From assembly GCF_002742335.1 (NCBI RefSeq), contig NZ_MDGR01000007.1, positions 3,910,501-3,974,500 of the forward strand: DNA of 64,000 nucleotides. The letters are read 5' to 3'. The position numbers were made by a program, and so were the translations under genes. Source of the DNA: Reichenbachiella sp. 5M10 (lineage in GTDB: Bacteria > Bacteroidota > Bacteroidia > Cytophagales > Cyclobacteriaceae). The notes beneath the pieces are model-generated. The model was not told the origin of the DNA. It made no database searches and worked only from the letters and a program-made list of their open reading frames with translations. The first letter of the stretch is position 1; every line of letters begins with the position of its first letter. Positions 26,629-34,162 of the stretch are shown in pieces.

Positions 26629-27222
26629 ATGAATATAGATTTCGAAAAAACTGATGGACTAGTACCTGCGATCATTCAAGATGCTAAGACAAAGAATGTC
26701 CTGATGCTAGGCTACATGAATCAAGAAGCACTGACTAAAACCCAAGAAACGGGCAAGGTAACCTTCTACAGCCGTAGCAAACAAAGGCTCTGGACCAAAG
26801 GCGAAGAAAGTGGCAACTTCCTAGAGCTAAAAGACATCAAGCTAGACTGTGACAATGATACGCTATTGATAGCTGTCAATCCAGTCGGACCTACCTGTCA
26901 CAAAGGAACAGACACGTGCTGGGGCGAAGAAAACAAAGCAAGCTATGGTTTTCTCTCTCAACTAGAAGCAGTCATCAAAGACCGTCACGACAACCCAGAC
27001 GAAAAATCATACACCTCCTCTCTGTTCAAAAAAGGCATCAATAAGGTGGCTCAGAAAGTAGGAGAAGAAGCTGTAGAAGTCGTCATCGAGGCAAAAGACA
27101 ATGACGAAGGCCTGTTCCTCAACGAGTCGGCAGATTTGATGTACCACTACCTGATACTCCTCAGAGCCAAAGGCTACTCGCTAGAGGATGTCGTAAAGGT
27201 ATTGGACGAACGACACAAGTAA
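26629..27222 (+). CDS. hisI: Bifunctional phosphoribosyl-AMP cyclohydrolase / phosphoribosyl-ATP pyrophosphatase
   Basis: A 197-residue HisIE fusion catalysing steps two and three of histidine synthesis. The cyclohydrolase part (1-105) has M-L-G-Y-M-N, F-Y-S-R-S-K-Q-R-L-W-T-K-G-E-x-S-G and the metal site D-C-D-N-D, then G-P-T-C-H with the zinc cysteines. The pyrophosphatase part (about 115-197) has K-V-G-E-E-A-V-E-V-V-I-E-A. It is the last gene of the operon; a strong terminator follows 23 bases later. Confidence 0.96.
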   Translation: MNIDFEKTDGLVPAIIQDAKTKNVLMLGYMNQEALTKTQETGKVTFYSRSKQRLWTKGEESGNFLELKDIKLDCDNDTLLIAVNPVGPTCHKGTDTCWGEENKASYGFLSQLEAVIKDRHDNPDEKSYTSSLFKKGINKVAQKVGEEAVEVVIEAKDNDEGLFLNESADLMYHYLILLRAKGYSLEDVVKVLDERHK

Positions 27223-27245
27223 GCTAAAAGAAGAACTCGAATCAA

Positions 27246-27290
27246 AAAAGGTGCTCCCTATGGCATACCCCAATAGAGAGCACCTTTTCT
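27246..27290 (+). terminator. Bidirectional terminator between the his operon and the GIN gene
   Basis: AAAAGGTGCTC (27246-27256) pairs perfectly with GAGCACCTTTT (27278-27288). On the plus strand the stem ends in TTTTCT; on the minus strand it is followed by TTTTTT, so it can end both the his operon and the convergent GIN-domain gene. Confidence 0.85.
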
Positions 27291-27306
27291 ATGACATGCT
27301 CTACTC

Positions 27307-28050
27307 TCATTGATCCAACTTCTCTATCGTAGATCCACTAGTCAGATCGATAGCCTTAATCGTCGCATCTCCTGCATACTTTAGGACACTTGCCCCAGAG
27401 GCACTCAACCTGATTTCTTTGAGGATAGCCATTTCGGCCGTACTTCCTCCAGACAATATCACATTCGCCATATTCACTTCCAACCTAGCATCTTGAATAC
27501 GGCTCCCTCCAGTCACTTCCACATCGATAGAATTGGCCTGGCCCTGTACTTCGAAATTGGAACCTCCTGTCACTTGAGCAATCATCGTACTTACCGAATC
27601 CACATTGGTTCGTAAAAAACTAGCTCCGGACAACTCAAAGGTCACATCGTCTCCATACATCACGTCACTAGCAGTCAAGCGTGAAGCACCTGATACGGAA
27701 ATATATTCTATGGGCTTATTCGTATAGACTCGTGCTTTCAAAATAGTACGTCCACTAATGTTCGTCCCTTTATCCATTCGGATCACGAGACGCCCTTCTT
27801 CCTGAAATGCCTGGATATATTTGTGCAAATTCTCGTTGGATTCGATCAAGACATACTCATCACTATCCTCTGCATCAAAAATTTCTACATCAAAATCATT
27901 GGATACTTCCACTTCATGAAAATCCCCTACCGTAATTTCCTCTGTGGTGACTGTTGACGAAGCGTCAATTTCGTCATCACATGAAAACAAGCCCACTACC
28001 AATACCGTAGACAAAGCCCATCCTATTATTTGTTTCTTATATACATTCAT
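27307..28050 (-). CDS. Head GIN domain (DUF2807) lipoprotein
   Basis: A 247-residue lipoprotein: signal segment ending G-L-F-S-C (Cys 24) followed by an acidic linker and a right-handed beta-helix-like domain. The V-S-G-A-S-R-L, V-T-G-G-S-N-F and L-S-G-G-S-T-A repeats are typical of the Bacteroidota head GIN domain (DUF2807). The function of this family is not established; it is often called a putative adhesin head. It is transcribed alone and shares a bidirectional terminator with the his operon. Confidence 0.87.
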   Translation of the reverse strand: MNVYKKQIIGWALSTVLVVGLFSCDDEIDASSTVTTEEITVGDFHEVEVSNDFDVEIFDAEDSDEYVLIESNENLHKYIQAFQEEGRLVIRMDKGTNISGRTILKARVYTNKPIEYISVSGASRLTASDVMYGDDVTFELSGASFLRTNVDSVSTMIAQVTGGSNFEVQGQANSIDVEVTGGSRIQDARLEVNMANVILSGGSTAEMAILKEIRLSASGASVLKYAGDATIKAIDLTSGSTIEKLDQ

Positions 28051-28190
28051 CTCACTGGTGTTTTTCGATTAACTATTATGTGAGATGGAGGTAGACAAGA
28101 AGTATGCCATACTAAAAACAAGAATGGCATGAATACACGAAATAACGCTTTGAGATCTAGTCGATCAGAAGCAAAACAAAGGCGCTAAAA

Positions 28191-28237
28191 CAAATATACC
28201 CAATTATGGGTATTGAACCTGGGAGGCATTATACCCA
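28191..28237 (-). promoter_or_regulatory. Upstream region of the GIN gene: -7 element and repeated TATACCCA words
   Basis: On the minus strand 28198-28191 reads TATATTTG, an exact -7 match 141 bases before the start codon. On the plus strand TATACCCA occurs at 28195-28202 and 28230-28237, with an inverted TGGGTATT at 28207-28214, overlapping the element. This could be an operator; no regulator is known. Confidence 0.3.
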
Positions 28238-28308
28238 CCTTTGAATTGTCATTAAACAACACCTAAACCTAGGTTTTAAAGATAATTTTTCTCGAATAAA
28301 TGCTGCTG

Positions 28309-28341
28309 ACGGTACCATGTTCATGGTGCCGTTACTTTTTT
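28309..28341 (+). terminator. Terminator-like hairpin, plus-strand orientation, with no upstream plus gene
   Basis: ACGGTACCAT (28309-28318) pairs with ATGGTGCCGT (28323-28332) with one G:U and is followed by TTTTTT (28336-28341), directly before the stop of the minus-strand GreA-like gene. The T-run is on the plus-strand side, where no gene is annotated. The 289-base gap 28051-28339 holds this hairpin, the GIN promoter region and no other gene I can support. Confidence 0.5.
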
Positions 28342-28789
28342 ATTCCAACTCCAGAATCGTCTGAACCTGGCTCATCCACTCAAAATCATCTCCAGTGGTT
28401 TTACCCAAAATCAACTGCGCAATCGGAGACAAGGGTGATATGGCCATGACCTGTAGTGACCCTACTTTGACCAACCCCAAACCAACTGACAAAAAGAATA
28501 TCCCCTTTTCTGTTCGAAGCAAAGTCCCTGATTCAACGGTCTGATTTCTTTTTTGGGGATCAATCGTTTTGAGCATCTTTTGCTGGTGCAAGAGTTCGGT
28601 GAGCTGCTTGGCGTACATGTCTCGCTCATTTTGACTCATGGCTCTCCCGGTCTCATATTTATCCCCTGCCGAAGACTTGGTTTCGTTATTGGCAGAGTCC
28701 TGTGCCGCTTTCATTCCTGATTGGGCAATCTCTATCTTTCCTGCCAGCATATCCATACAGGCGCGGTACACTTGTTCTTTCTTGGTCAC
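28340..28789 (-). CDS. GreA/GreB-like small protein (family often labelled '3-oxoacyl-ACP synthase')
   Basis: A 149-residue protein with an N-terminal helical hairpin (about 1-85, with S-A-N-N-E-T-K-S-S-A-G-D-K-Y-E-T-G-R-A-M at its tip) and a C-terminal FKBP-like domain with I-S-P-L-S-P-I-A-Q-L-I-L-G-K-x-x-G-D, the pattern of the GreA/GreB C-terminal domain. It has no ketosynthase motifs, so the common label for this family is misleading. The start is a GTG at 28789 that overlaps the stop of the upstream Ycf48-like gene (GTGA); a longer frame upstream lies inside that gene. Binding to RNA polymerase is inference. Confidence 0.7.
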   Translation of the reverse strand: MTKKEQVYRACMDMLAGKIEIAQSGMKAAQDSANNETKSSAGDKYETGRAMSQNERDMYAKQLTELLHQQKMLKTIDPQKRNQTVESGTLLRTEKGIFFLSVGLGLVKVGSLQVMAISPLSPIAQLILGKTTGDDFEWMSQVQTILELE

Positions 28790-29784
28790 TTTAATTCTAT
28801 CTTCTCTACCCTGCCGTTGCTTCCAGCAGCCCATATACTTCCGTCCTGCCCTACATCTAGCGTATGATACCCGTCATAGTCCATCTTGTGCCAAACAAAC
28901 CCTCCATCAGCCGACTGATAGCTCCCTCCTGGTCCCGTAGATACAACCATCTCGCAAGTCACAAAGCGAACCGAAGACTGATATACAGGAAAATTATCAG
29001 CAGGCACCCATACTTCTCCTCCATCCTCTGTCACCATCACATTGTCAATTCCCTCATGCTCTTTTGTATAATCCCCTCCTACGGCTACTCCATGTAGATC
29101 ATCACAAAAATCCATTGAATAAATTCCTTGGCTGGATTCTCCTTGTATAAATGGCACATAAATCGGCTTCCACATTGTCAAACTCTTATTCGCTTTCAAT
29201 ACTCTCGCCATACGCCCTCCCGTACCATTCACAAAAAAATCATCTCCTAGGTACAAATGGCTCCCACTTCCAGAAAACCCTCCGATTTCACCTTGAGCCA
29301 TCAACGGCAATTTGCTTGGGTTCACACGCTTCCATGTTTTTCCACCATTGGTTGTTTTAAGCACAAATAGCTTGCCATCTACCGGGTCTCCAGTCAATAC
29401 ACCATTTTTGGAATCAGAGAATGAAAATCCATTGAAAAAACCCTGTGGAAAACGATTGGCATATACAAGGTCCCAAGACTCCCCACCATCTTCGCTACGG
29501 TACAAGTTGGACTTAGTGCCCTCTCCTGCACTCATCACCACGATCTCTGTAGGAGTCAGTACTTCTACGTCTCTAAAATCCATGGTATCCGTGTCTGGGA
29601 TTACTACTCTAGTCCATGTACTCCCGCCATCTGTGGTTTTGGCAAGCGTACCACCACTCCCTCCGACCCAGATAATATCTTGACTATACACCGATATACC
29701 CCGCAATGAAGCAGTCGAATCGACCACCGTTTGTGCTTGCGCCATGGAGAAAGAACATAAAAGAACTGCCAGCAATTGTTTCAT
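28786..29784 (-). CDS. Exported Ycf48-like beta-propeller protein
   Basis: A 332-residue protein with a signal peptide (M-K-Q-L-L-A-V-L-L-C-S-F-S-M-A-Q-A-Q) and repeated W-x-x-G-G-S-G-G-T-L and T-x-D-G-G-x-x-W motifs of the Ycf48/BNR-like propeller. Typical repeats include T-T-D-G-G-S-T-W, S-E-D-G-G-E-S-W and T-T-N-G-G-K-T-W. In cyanobacteria Ycf48 assists photosystem II assembly; Bacteroidota relatives are secreted propellers of unknown role. It is followed in a 4-base overlap by the GreA-like gene. Confidence 0.85.
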   Translation of the reverse strand: MKQLLAVLLCSFSMAQAQTVVDSTASLRGISVYSQDIIWVGGSGGTLAKTTDGGSTWTRVVIPDTDTMDFRDVEVLTPTEIVVMSAGEGTKSNLYRSEDGGESWDLVYANRFPQGFFNGFSFSDSKNGVLTGDPVDGKLFVLKTTNGGKTWKRVNPSKLPLMAQGEIGGFSGSGSHLYLGDDFFVNGTGGRMARVLKANKSLTMWKPIYVPFIQGESSQGIYSMDFCDDLHGVAVGGDYTKEHEGIDNVMVTEDGGEVWVPADNFPVYQSSVRFVTCEMVVSTGPGGSYQSADGGFVWHKMDYDGYHTLDVGQDGSIWAAGSNGRVEKIELK

Positions 29785-29869
29785 CCTACAAATTAATGAT
29801 TTTCAAAACGATTTTAGTCATCCCTGCTTTACAGAAACAAAACATTGAGATCCAAAGACAGGTAGGGTT

Positions 29870-29905
29870 AAAATAAAAATGCCAACCATCGAATAGTGGT
29901 TGGCA
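29870..29905 (-). terminator. Terminator after tRNA-Val
   Basis: TGCCAACCA (29880-29888) and TGGTTGGCA (29897-29905) form a perfect 9-bp stem; on the minus strand the T-rich run TTTTTATTTT (29879 down to 29870) follows. It ends 12 bases after the tRNA. Confidence 0.8.
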
Positions 29906-29916
29906 AAAGAAAGGTG

Positions 29917-29991
29917 TGGGACATACTGGATTCGAACCAGTGACCTCTGCCCTGTCAAGGCAGCGCTCTAAACCAGCTGAGCTAATACCCC
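29917..29991 (-). tRNA. tRNA-Val (anticodon GAC)
   Basis: The 75-base minus-strand sequence folds into a full cloverleaf: acceptor GGGGTAT/ATGTCCC with two G:U pairs, D stem GCTC/GAGC, anticodon stem CTGCC/GGCAG with loop TTGACAG, T arm ACTGG-TTCGAAT-CCAGT. The anticodon GAC reads valine codons GUC/GUU. CCA is not encoded (ACAC follows), so it must be added after transcription. Confidence 0.95.
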
Positions 29992-30133
29992 ATTTAGTTT
30001 CGGTAACCGAGCCGCAAATATCACCCAAACAATTTGAATAACAAATAGGGCAGCCCCAAAATAATAATTAATAGAAGCACATCTCCAAACTTCTTGTTGA
30101 GTGGACTATCTGGTTCAAATTGGCTTTAGTTGC

Positions 30134-30907
30134 TCACTTAGTCAAGACACAAAACAAATCTAAATTTTGATCCGACTCATCCGCCAAAAAATAATCATCA
30201 TGGTGGATTTCAGCCACTAGGCCTGCATCTTGCCCTTGGAGCTTGTTTCGGTTGAATCGGTTGAGTATTTCATAAGGAATCCTCAACAGCTGTGCAGGTA
30301 ATTTGTGCTGCAAATTGAAAACATCGAAGCGCATGATCCGATTGACAGAAGCCCTATTTTGCTCATGATAAGTCATCACTTTTTCGTTCCCCGCAATTCC
30401 TTTCATTTCCACCTTCGAAAAAACCCCCAGAGCCAATTCTTTCAGCTCGGTACTGGTGTATTCGCGAATGTGCCATGGGTTTCTCGAAAGCGACATTTTA
30501 ATGTTGGGAGTGGTAATGATCGCTATTCCTCCTGGTCTAAGCACACGATGAATCTCCTCCAAGAAAAGCTTATCATTTTGAATATGCTCAATGACTTGAA
30601 AACTAATCACCACATCAAAGCTGTCCGAAGCGACCCCATCGAAAGGCGGAAAAACTGCTTGACGAAAATCCACTCCTGTGTACTTCTCCTTCAGCACGTC
30701 AATCACCTCTTGTATCTTATCCAAAGCTACATATTCTTCCGCTTGTGGTGAGAGCAATTCTATCCCTCTCCCTTCTCCACATCCGGGCTCGAGCACCTTG
30801 CCTGACACGAAAGGCATGGCTTCATAATAAGCCTTCAATAGGCGCTGATGTATCGGGTTGTCCGAAACAATTTTGTCCGAAGCTATTTCTGTTGTGAATG
30901 TCGACAT
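30134..30907 (-). CDS. Class I SAM-dependent methyltransferase
   Basis: A 257-residue Methyltransf_11-like protein: motif I L-E-P-G-C-G-E-G-R-G-I-E, an acidic post-I residue in V-A-L-D-K, motif II F-D-V-V-I-S-F-Q-V-I-E-H, and L-R-P-G-G-I-A-I-I-T-T-P-N. The I-E-H-I motif is common in enzymes acting on lipids, quinones or sugars. On the minus strand TAGTTTTG (30919-30912) is a -7 match that would put the transcript start next to the ATG. Its substrate is unknown. It is not part of an evident operon. Confidence 0.87.
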   Translation of the reverse strand: MSTFTTEIASDKIVSDNPIHQRLLKAYYEAMPFVSGKVLEPGCGEGRGIELLSPQAEEYVALDKIQEVIDVLKEKYTGVDFRQAVFPPFDGVASDSFDVVISFQVIEHIQNDKLFLEEIHRVLRPGGIAIITTPNIKMSLSRNPWHIREYTSTELKELALGVFSKVEMKGIAGNEKVMTYHEQNRASVNRIMRFDVFNLQHKLPAQLLRIPYEILNRFNRNKLQGQDAGLVAEIHHDDYFLADESDQNLDLFCVLTK

Positions 30908-30964
30908 CCAGCAAAACTAAAGTATTAATGATCTCAAAACATGAAAAAATCATATATTTAGAGC

Positions 30965-32149
30965 ATGCCAATAGCCAAACATCTGACTCTCTTTTTTCTA
31001 GTCCTCACTCCACTCCTCTCCCAAGGAATCGATCTTTCTAAAATGGACTACAGTCCATACTATAAAAAATCAGGCGTGCGATTCAGTTACCAAATCGCCA
31101 AACAAGACACACTACACCGTATCATCCTCTCGGCACGATACAAAAGAAACTCAGGGAGAGACCAGCTTGAAAATTTCCGCTTGCTCTCTCAAGAGAAATT
31201 CACCTCGTCCAAACATCGTGTACTTACTTCTACAGTTTCAAAATCACATAGGTTAGTCCTCGGAGAATCTCACGACCTGACGGTGCACATCCCTCAGACC
31301 CACAATTACCTTATCATTGCTTTCGACTACCACGACAAGTCCTACTATTTTGACCTCCCCGTTCATGCAGCCTGCGACATACCATTGGCCAGCTTCGTCT
31401 TGACTCCACAAGACACTACCTCGATCTTGGACGTCATGACTACTGGTGACACCATTGAGATTGTCAGTCTCGACAACTCCCCGCTCTTTCACTTGTATGA
31501 GTACCATGACGCCTTCAGTCATGCTTTGCCTCCTATGGCTACTCGTCCGCCAGACTCTGCTGCCAATAGTCTCGAAATACACCAGTACTCTACAATTCCA
31601 TCTACTTTTGCTCTCTCGCTTGAAAACACCTTGTACTTCGTACAAAAGGATTCTAGCTCAAACAGAGGACAATCCTGCCTGAGCCAAATCGTAGGATTCC
31701 CTAACCTCAAAACCATCGAAGACATCGTCCAACCTCTCGTCTACATCTGCACACGTGAAGAATATCAAAACATCCTCTCCGCAGAAAACCGCAAAAAGGC
31801 CTTTGAGGACTTTTGGTTAAAGATCATTCCCTCCAAAAAAAAGGCCTCTGAGACTATCAAAAAATACTACGACCGGATCGAAGAAGCCAATACCTTGTTT
31901 ACCACCTACAAAACAGGGTGGAAAACAGATCCAGGCATGATCTATACGGTATATGGACCTCCGGACCAAGTAAGCCGAAGTGAACAGGAAGAAATTTGGA
32001 AATATCAACGCTTTGAGGGGGAGATTAGCTTTACTTTTGCCAAACAAGTTAATTTATTCACTCAACATCACTATGTGCTCATTCGAGCCATGGAGTATTC
32101 GGGTGTCTGGTATAGCGAAATAAAAAAATGGAGAACAGGAAATTCATAA
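30965..32149 (+). CDS. GWxTD domain-containing exported protein
   Basis: A 394-residue protein with a signal peptide (H-L-T-L-F-F-L-V-L-T-P-L-L-S-Q-G) and the family's C-terminal block T-G-W-K-T-D-P-G-M-I-Y-T-V-Y-G-P-P-D, from which the GWxTD name comes, preceded by A-F-E-D-F-W. Function of the family is unknown; it is largely restricted to Bacteroidota and relatives, and members are predicted to lie in the periplasm or outer membrane. The last 22 bases overlap the rlmB start, an arrangement that suggests co-translation rather than shared function. Confidence 0.88.
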   Translation: MPIAKHLTLFFLVLTPLLSQGIDLSKMDYSPYYKKSGVRFSYQIAKQDTLHRIILSARYKRNSGRDQLENFRLLSQEKFTSSKHRVLTSTVSKSHRLVLGESHDLTVHIPQTHNYLIIAFDYHDKSYYFDLPVHAACDIPLASFVLTPQDTTSILDVMTTGDTIEIVSLDNSPLFHLYEYHDAFSHALPPMATRPPDSAANSLEIHQYSTIPSTFALSLENTLYFVQKDSSSNRGQSCLSQIVGFPNLKTIEDIVQPLVYICTREEYQNILSAENRKKAFEDFWLKIIPSKKKASETIKKYYDRIEEANTLFTTYKTGWKTDPGMIYTVYGPPDQVSRSEQEEIWKYQRFEGEISFTFAKQVNLFTQHHYVLIRAMEYSGVWYSEIKKWRTGNS

Positions 32150-32904
32150 CCTACAAAAAGCCCTCAGCACCCAAAGATGAAAACATGATCTTCGGCACCC
32201 GTGCTGTGATTGAAACAATCAAAGCTGGCAAAACAATTGACAAATTGTTTCTCCAAAAAGGAATTGACAATGAGCTTGTCAAAGAGTTGCTATCCCTTGT
32301 CCGTGGGACCATGATTAGTATCGCTCGGGTACCTGCCGAAAAACTCGATCGCTTCACTAAAAAAAATCATCAAGGAGTTGTCGCTTTTATCTCTCCAGTC
32401 GATTTTGTAGCTCTTCACAATATCGTGGCGACCAGCTATGAAAACGGACTCGCTCCGCTCGTCTTGATCCTCGACCGAATCACTGATGTACGCAACTTTG
32501 GAGCCATCTGTCGGACAGCCGAATGTGCAGGTGTCAATGGAATCGTAGTACCGTCCAAAGGTGGCGCAGCAATCAACAGTGATGCGGTCAAAACCTCTGC
32601 AGGTGCGATGAACTACCTCTCTATCGCTAAGGAAAATAACCTTCTAGAATCCATAAAGTACCTCAAGGATAGTGGTTTTCAAGTCATTGCCTGTACAGAA
32701 AAGTCTGACCAGCTAATTTATGAATCAGATTTGAGCATCCCTACAGCTATCATCATGGGATCTGAAGAAGACGGTATTTCGGATGAGTTATTAGAAGCAG
32801 CAGACCTCAAACTCAAAATCCCAATCATAGGCAGTATCCAATCCCTCAACGTATCTGTAGCAGCTGGAGTCGTATTGTTTGAGAGTATGAGACAAAGAGG
32901 TTAA
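32128..32904 (+). CDS. rlmB: 23S rRNA 2'-O-ribose methyltransferase, TrmH/RlmB family
   Basis: A 258-residue SPOUT methyltransferase. The N-terminal part (I-F-G-T-R-A-V-I-E-T-I) is the substrate-binding domain of RlmB, and the three SPOUT motifs follow: N-F-G-A-I-C-R-T-A-E, I-I-M-G-S-E-E-D-G-I, and L-N-V-S-V-A-A-G-V-V-L-F-E. RlmB methylates G2251 of 23S rRNA. The annotated start lies inside the GWxTD gene; the next Met (32185, M-I-F-G-T-R) is an alternative that would avoid the overlap. Confidence 0.93.
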   Translation: MENRKFITYKKPSAPKDENMIFGTRAVIETIKAGKTIDKLFLQKGIDNELVKELLSLVRGTMISIARVPAEKLDRFTKKNHQGVVAFISPVDFVALHNIVATSYENGLAPLVLILDRITDVRNFGAICRTAECAGVNGIVVPSKGGAAINSDAVKTSAGAMNYLSIAKENNLLESIKYLKDSGFQVIACTEKSDQLIYESDLSIPTAIIMGSEEDGISDELLEAADLKLKIPIIGSIQSLNVSVAAGVVLFESMRQRG

Positions 32905-32920
32905 AGTACTATAAGTACTT
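32904..32920. terminator. Short hairpin between convergent rlmB and the sugar nucleotidyltransferase gene
   Basis: AAGTACT (32904-32910) and AGTACTT (32914-32920) pair around ATA and span both stop codons. It is a weak terminator candidate with only a short pyrimidine run on the plus side. Confidence 0.3.
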
Positions 32921-33985
32921 CTCTCCCTTTTCTGTTTTTACTTGAGCTACATACTCTCTAAACTTACCCTCGTTATCTTTTTTGCAAACAATCAGTACAT
33001 CTTTGAAATCCCCTACTAGATAGCCATCAAGATTATCCAGCACCACCAGTCTACCCGATTCACTTTTGATGATCGAGTCCTTGCAGTCAAAAACCATAAC
33101 CTCACCATCGATGACATTCTCCGATTCATCTTTCTCTCGAGCCTCGTGCAAAGAGTTCCAAGTACCCAAATCCGACCAATCGAAATCCCCCTCAATGACA
33201 TGTACATTAGAGGATTTTTCTAAAATACCATAATCGATAGAAATGTTTTGACAAGAAGGGTACACACGGTTGATGAAATCTTGTTCGTCCGCGGTATAGT
33301 ACACACTACTCCCCTCTTCGAAAGTATCAGCTATGTCTGGTAAAAAGGCCGAAAAGGCATCCGTAATAGTCTCGGTAGACCAGACAAAAATTCCCGCATT
33401 CCATACAAAATCTCCGCTTTCCAAAAATGTTTTGGCTAGTTCAAGTTCGGGCTTTTCCGTAAAAGTTTTGACAGGCTTGACAGCCCCTTCACTCTTTTCG
33501 ATGTATTGAATATACCCATATCCCGTCTCGGGCCGGGTAGGCTTGATTCCTACTGTGACAATCTTGTCCGTATCGGTCGCGGCATCTATCGCCACAGTGG
33601 CTACTCGGCTAAATCGCTCCTCTTGAAGCACCACATGATCTGCTGGCGTCACTACCATCACAGCTTTGGGATCCTTCTTATGAATCTTATATGCAGCATA
33701 GGCAATGCAAGGGGCAGTATTTCGGCGCTTAGGCTCACATAGAATTTGATCCTCAGACAGTTCCGGCAATTGCTCTTTGACTAAGTCTGCATAGTCATGG
33801 TTTGTAACTACGATTATATTATCTTTGTTTGAAACTGACAAAAACCTCTCGTAGGTCATTTGCAATAGCGACTTCCCTATACCCATGACGTCAATGAATT
33901 GTTTGGGTCTTGAGTTTCTACTGTAAGGCCAAAATCTGCTTCCAACCCCACCAGCCATTATGACGATGTGTACGTTTGCGTTCAT
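32909..33985 (-). CDS. Mannose-1-phosphate guanylyltransferase
   Basis: A 358-residue nucleotidyltransferase that makes GDP-mannose from GTP and mannose-1-phosphate, for glycans and GDP-fucose. The signature M-A-G-G-V-G-S-R-F-W-P-Y-S and R-P-K-Q-F opens the protein, with V-T-P-A-D-H and F-T-E-K-P-E further on. Unlike ManC/AlgA it has no C-terminal phosphomannose isomerase domain. A -7 match TATATTTG on the minus strand (34017-34010) lies 25 bases before the start. It probably feeds surface polysaccharide synthesis. Confidence 0.94.
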   Translation of the reverse strand: MNANVHIVIMAGGVGSRFWPYSRNSRPKQFIDVMGIGKSLLQMTYERFLSVSNKDNIIVVTNHDYADLVKEQLPELSEDQILCEPKRRNTAPCIAYAAYKIHKKDPKAVMVVTPADHVVLQEERFSRVATVAIDAATDTDKIVTVGIKPTRPETGYGYIQYIEKSEGAVKPVKTFTEKPELELAKTFLESGDFVWNAGIFVWSTETITDAFSAFLPDIADTFEEGSSVYYTADEQDFINRVYPSCQNISIDYGILEKSSNVHVIEGDFDWSDLGTWNSLHEAREKDESENVIDGEVMVFDCKDSIIKSESGRLVVLDNLDGYLVGDFKDVLIVCKKDNEGKFREYVAQVKTEKGEKYL

Positions 33986-34009
33986 GAGTTAAATCCGTTT
34001 TCTTAAACG

Positions 34010-34017
34010 CAAATATA
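34010..34017 (-). promoter_or_regulatory. Candidate -7 element for the mannose-1-phosphate guanylyltransferase gene
   Basis: Minus-strand TATATTTG, an exact TAnnTTTG match 25 bases before the ATG. No good -33 element at the expected spacing. Confidence 0.4.
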
Positions 34018-34162
34018 CCAGTCACGTATTAATGAGTCTCTGAAAGACAAATTATTTTATTGGAATAGAGTTTAATAATTGTTAACCCAAACATAATTGA
34101 CCCTAGATTGACCAAACCACGTCGATTTTAGTTAAATTATGAATGACAAATAGTGAAGACAA

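Noticed and set aside
29786-30028. 80-codon minus-strand frame across tRNA-Val
   Set aside because: Its S-N-P-V-C-P segment is the typical translation of a tRNA T-arm; the cloverleaf explains the sequence.
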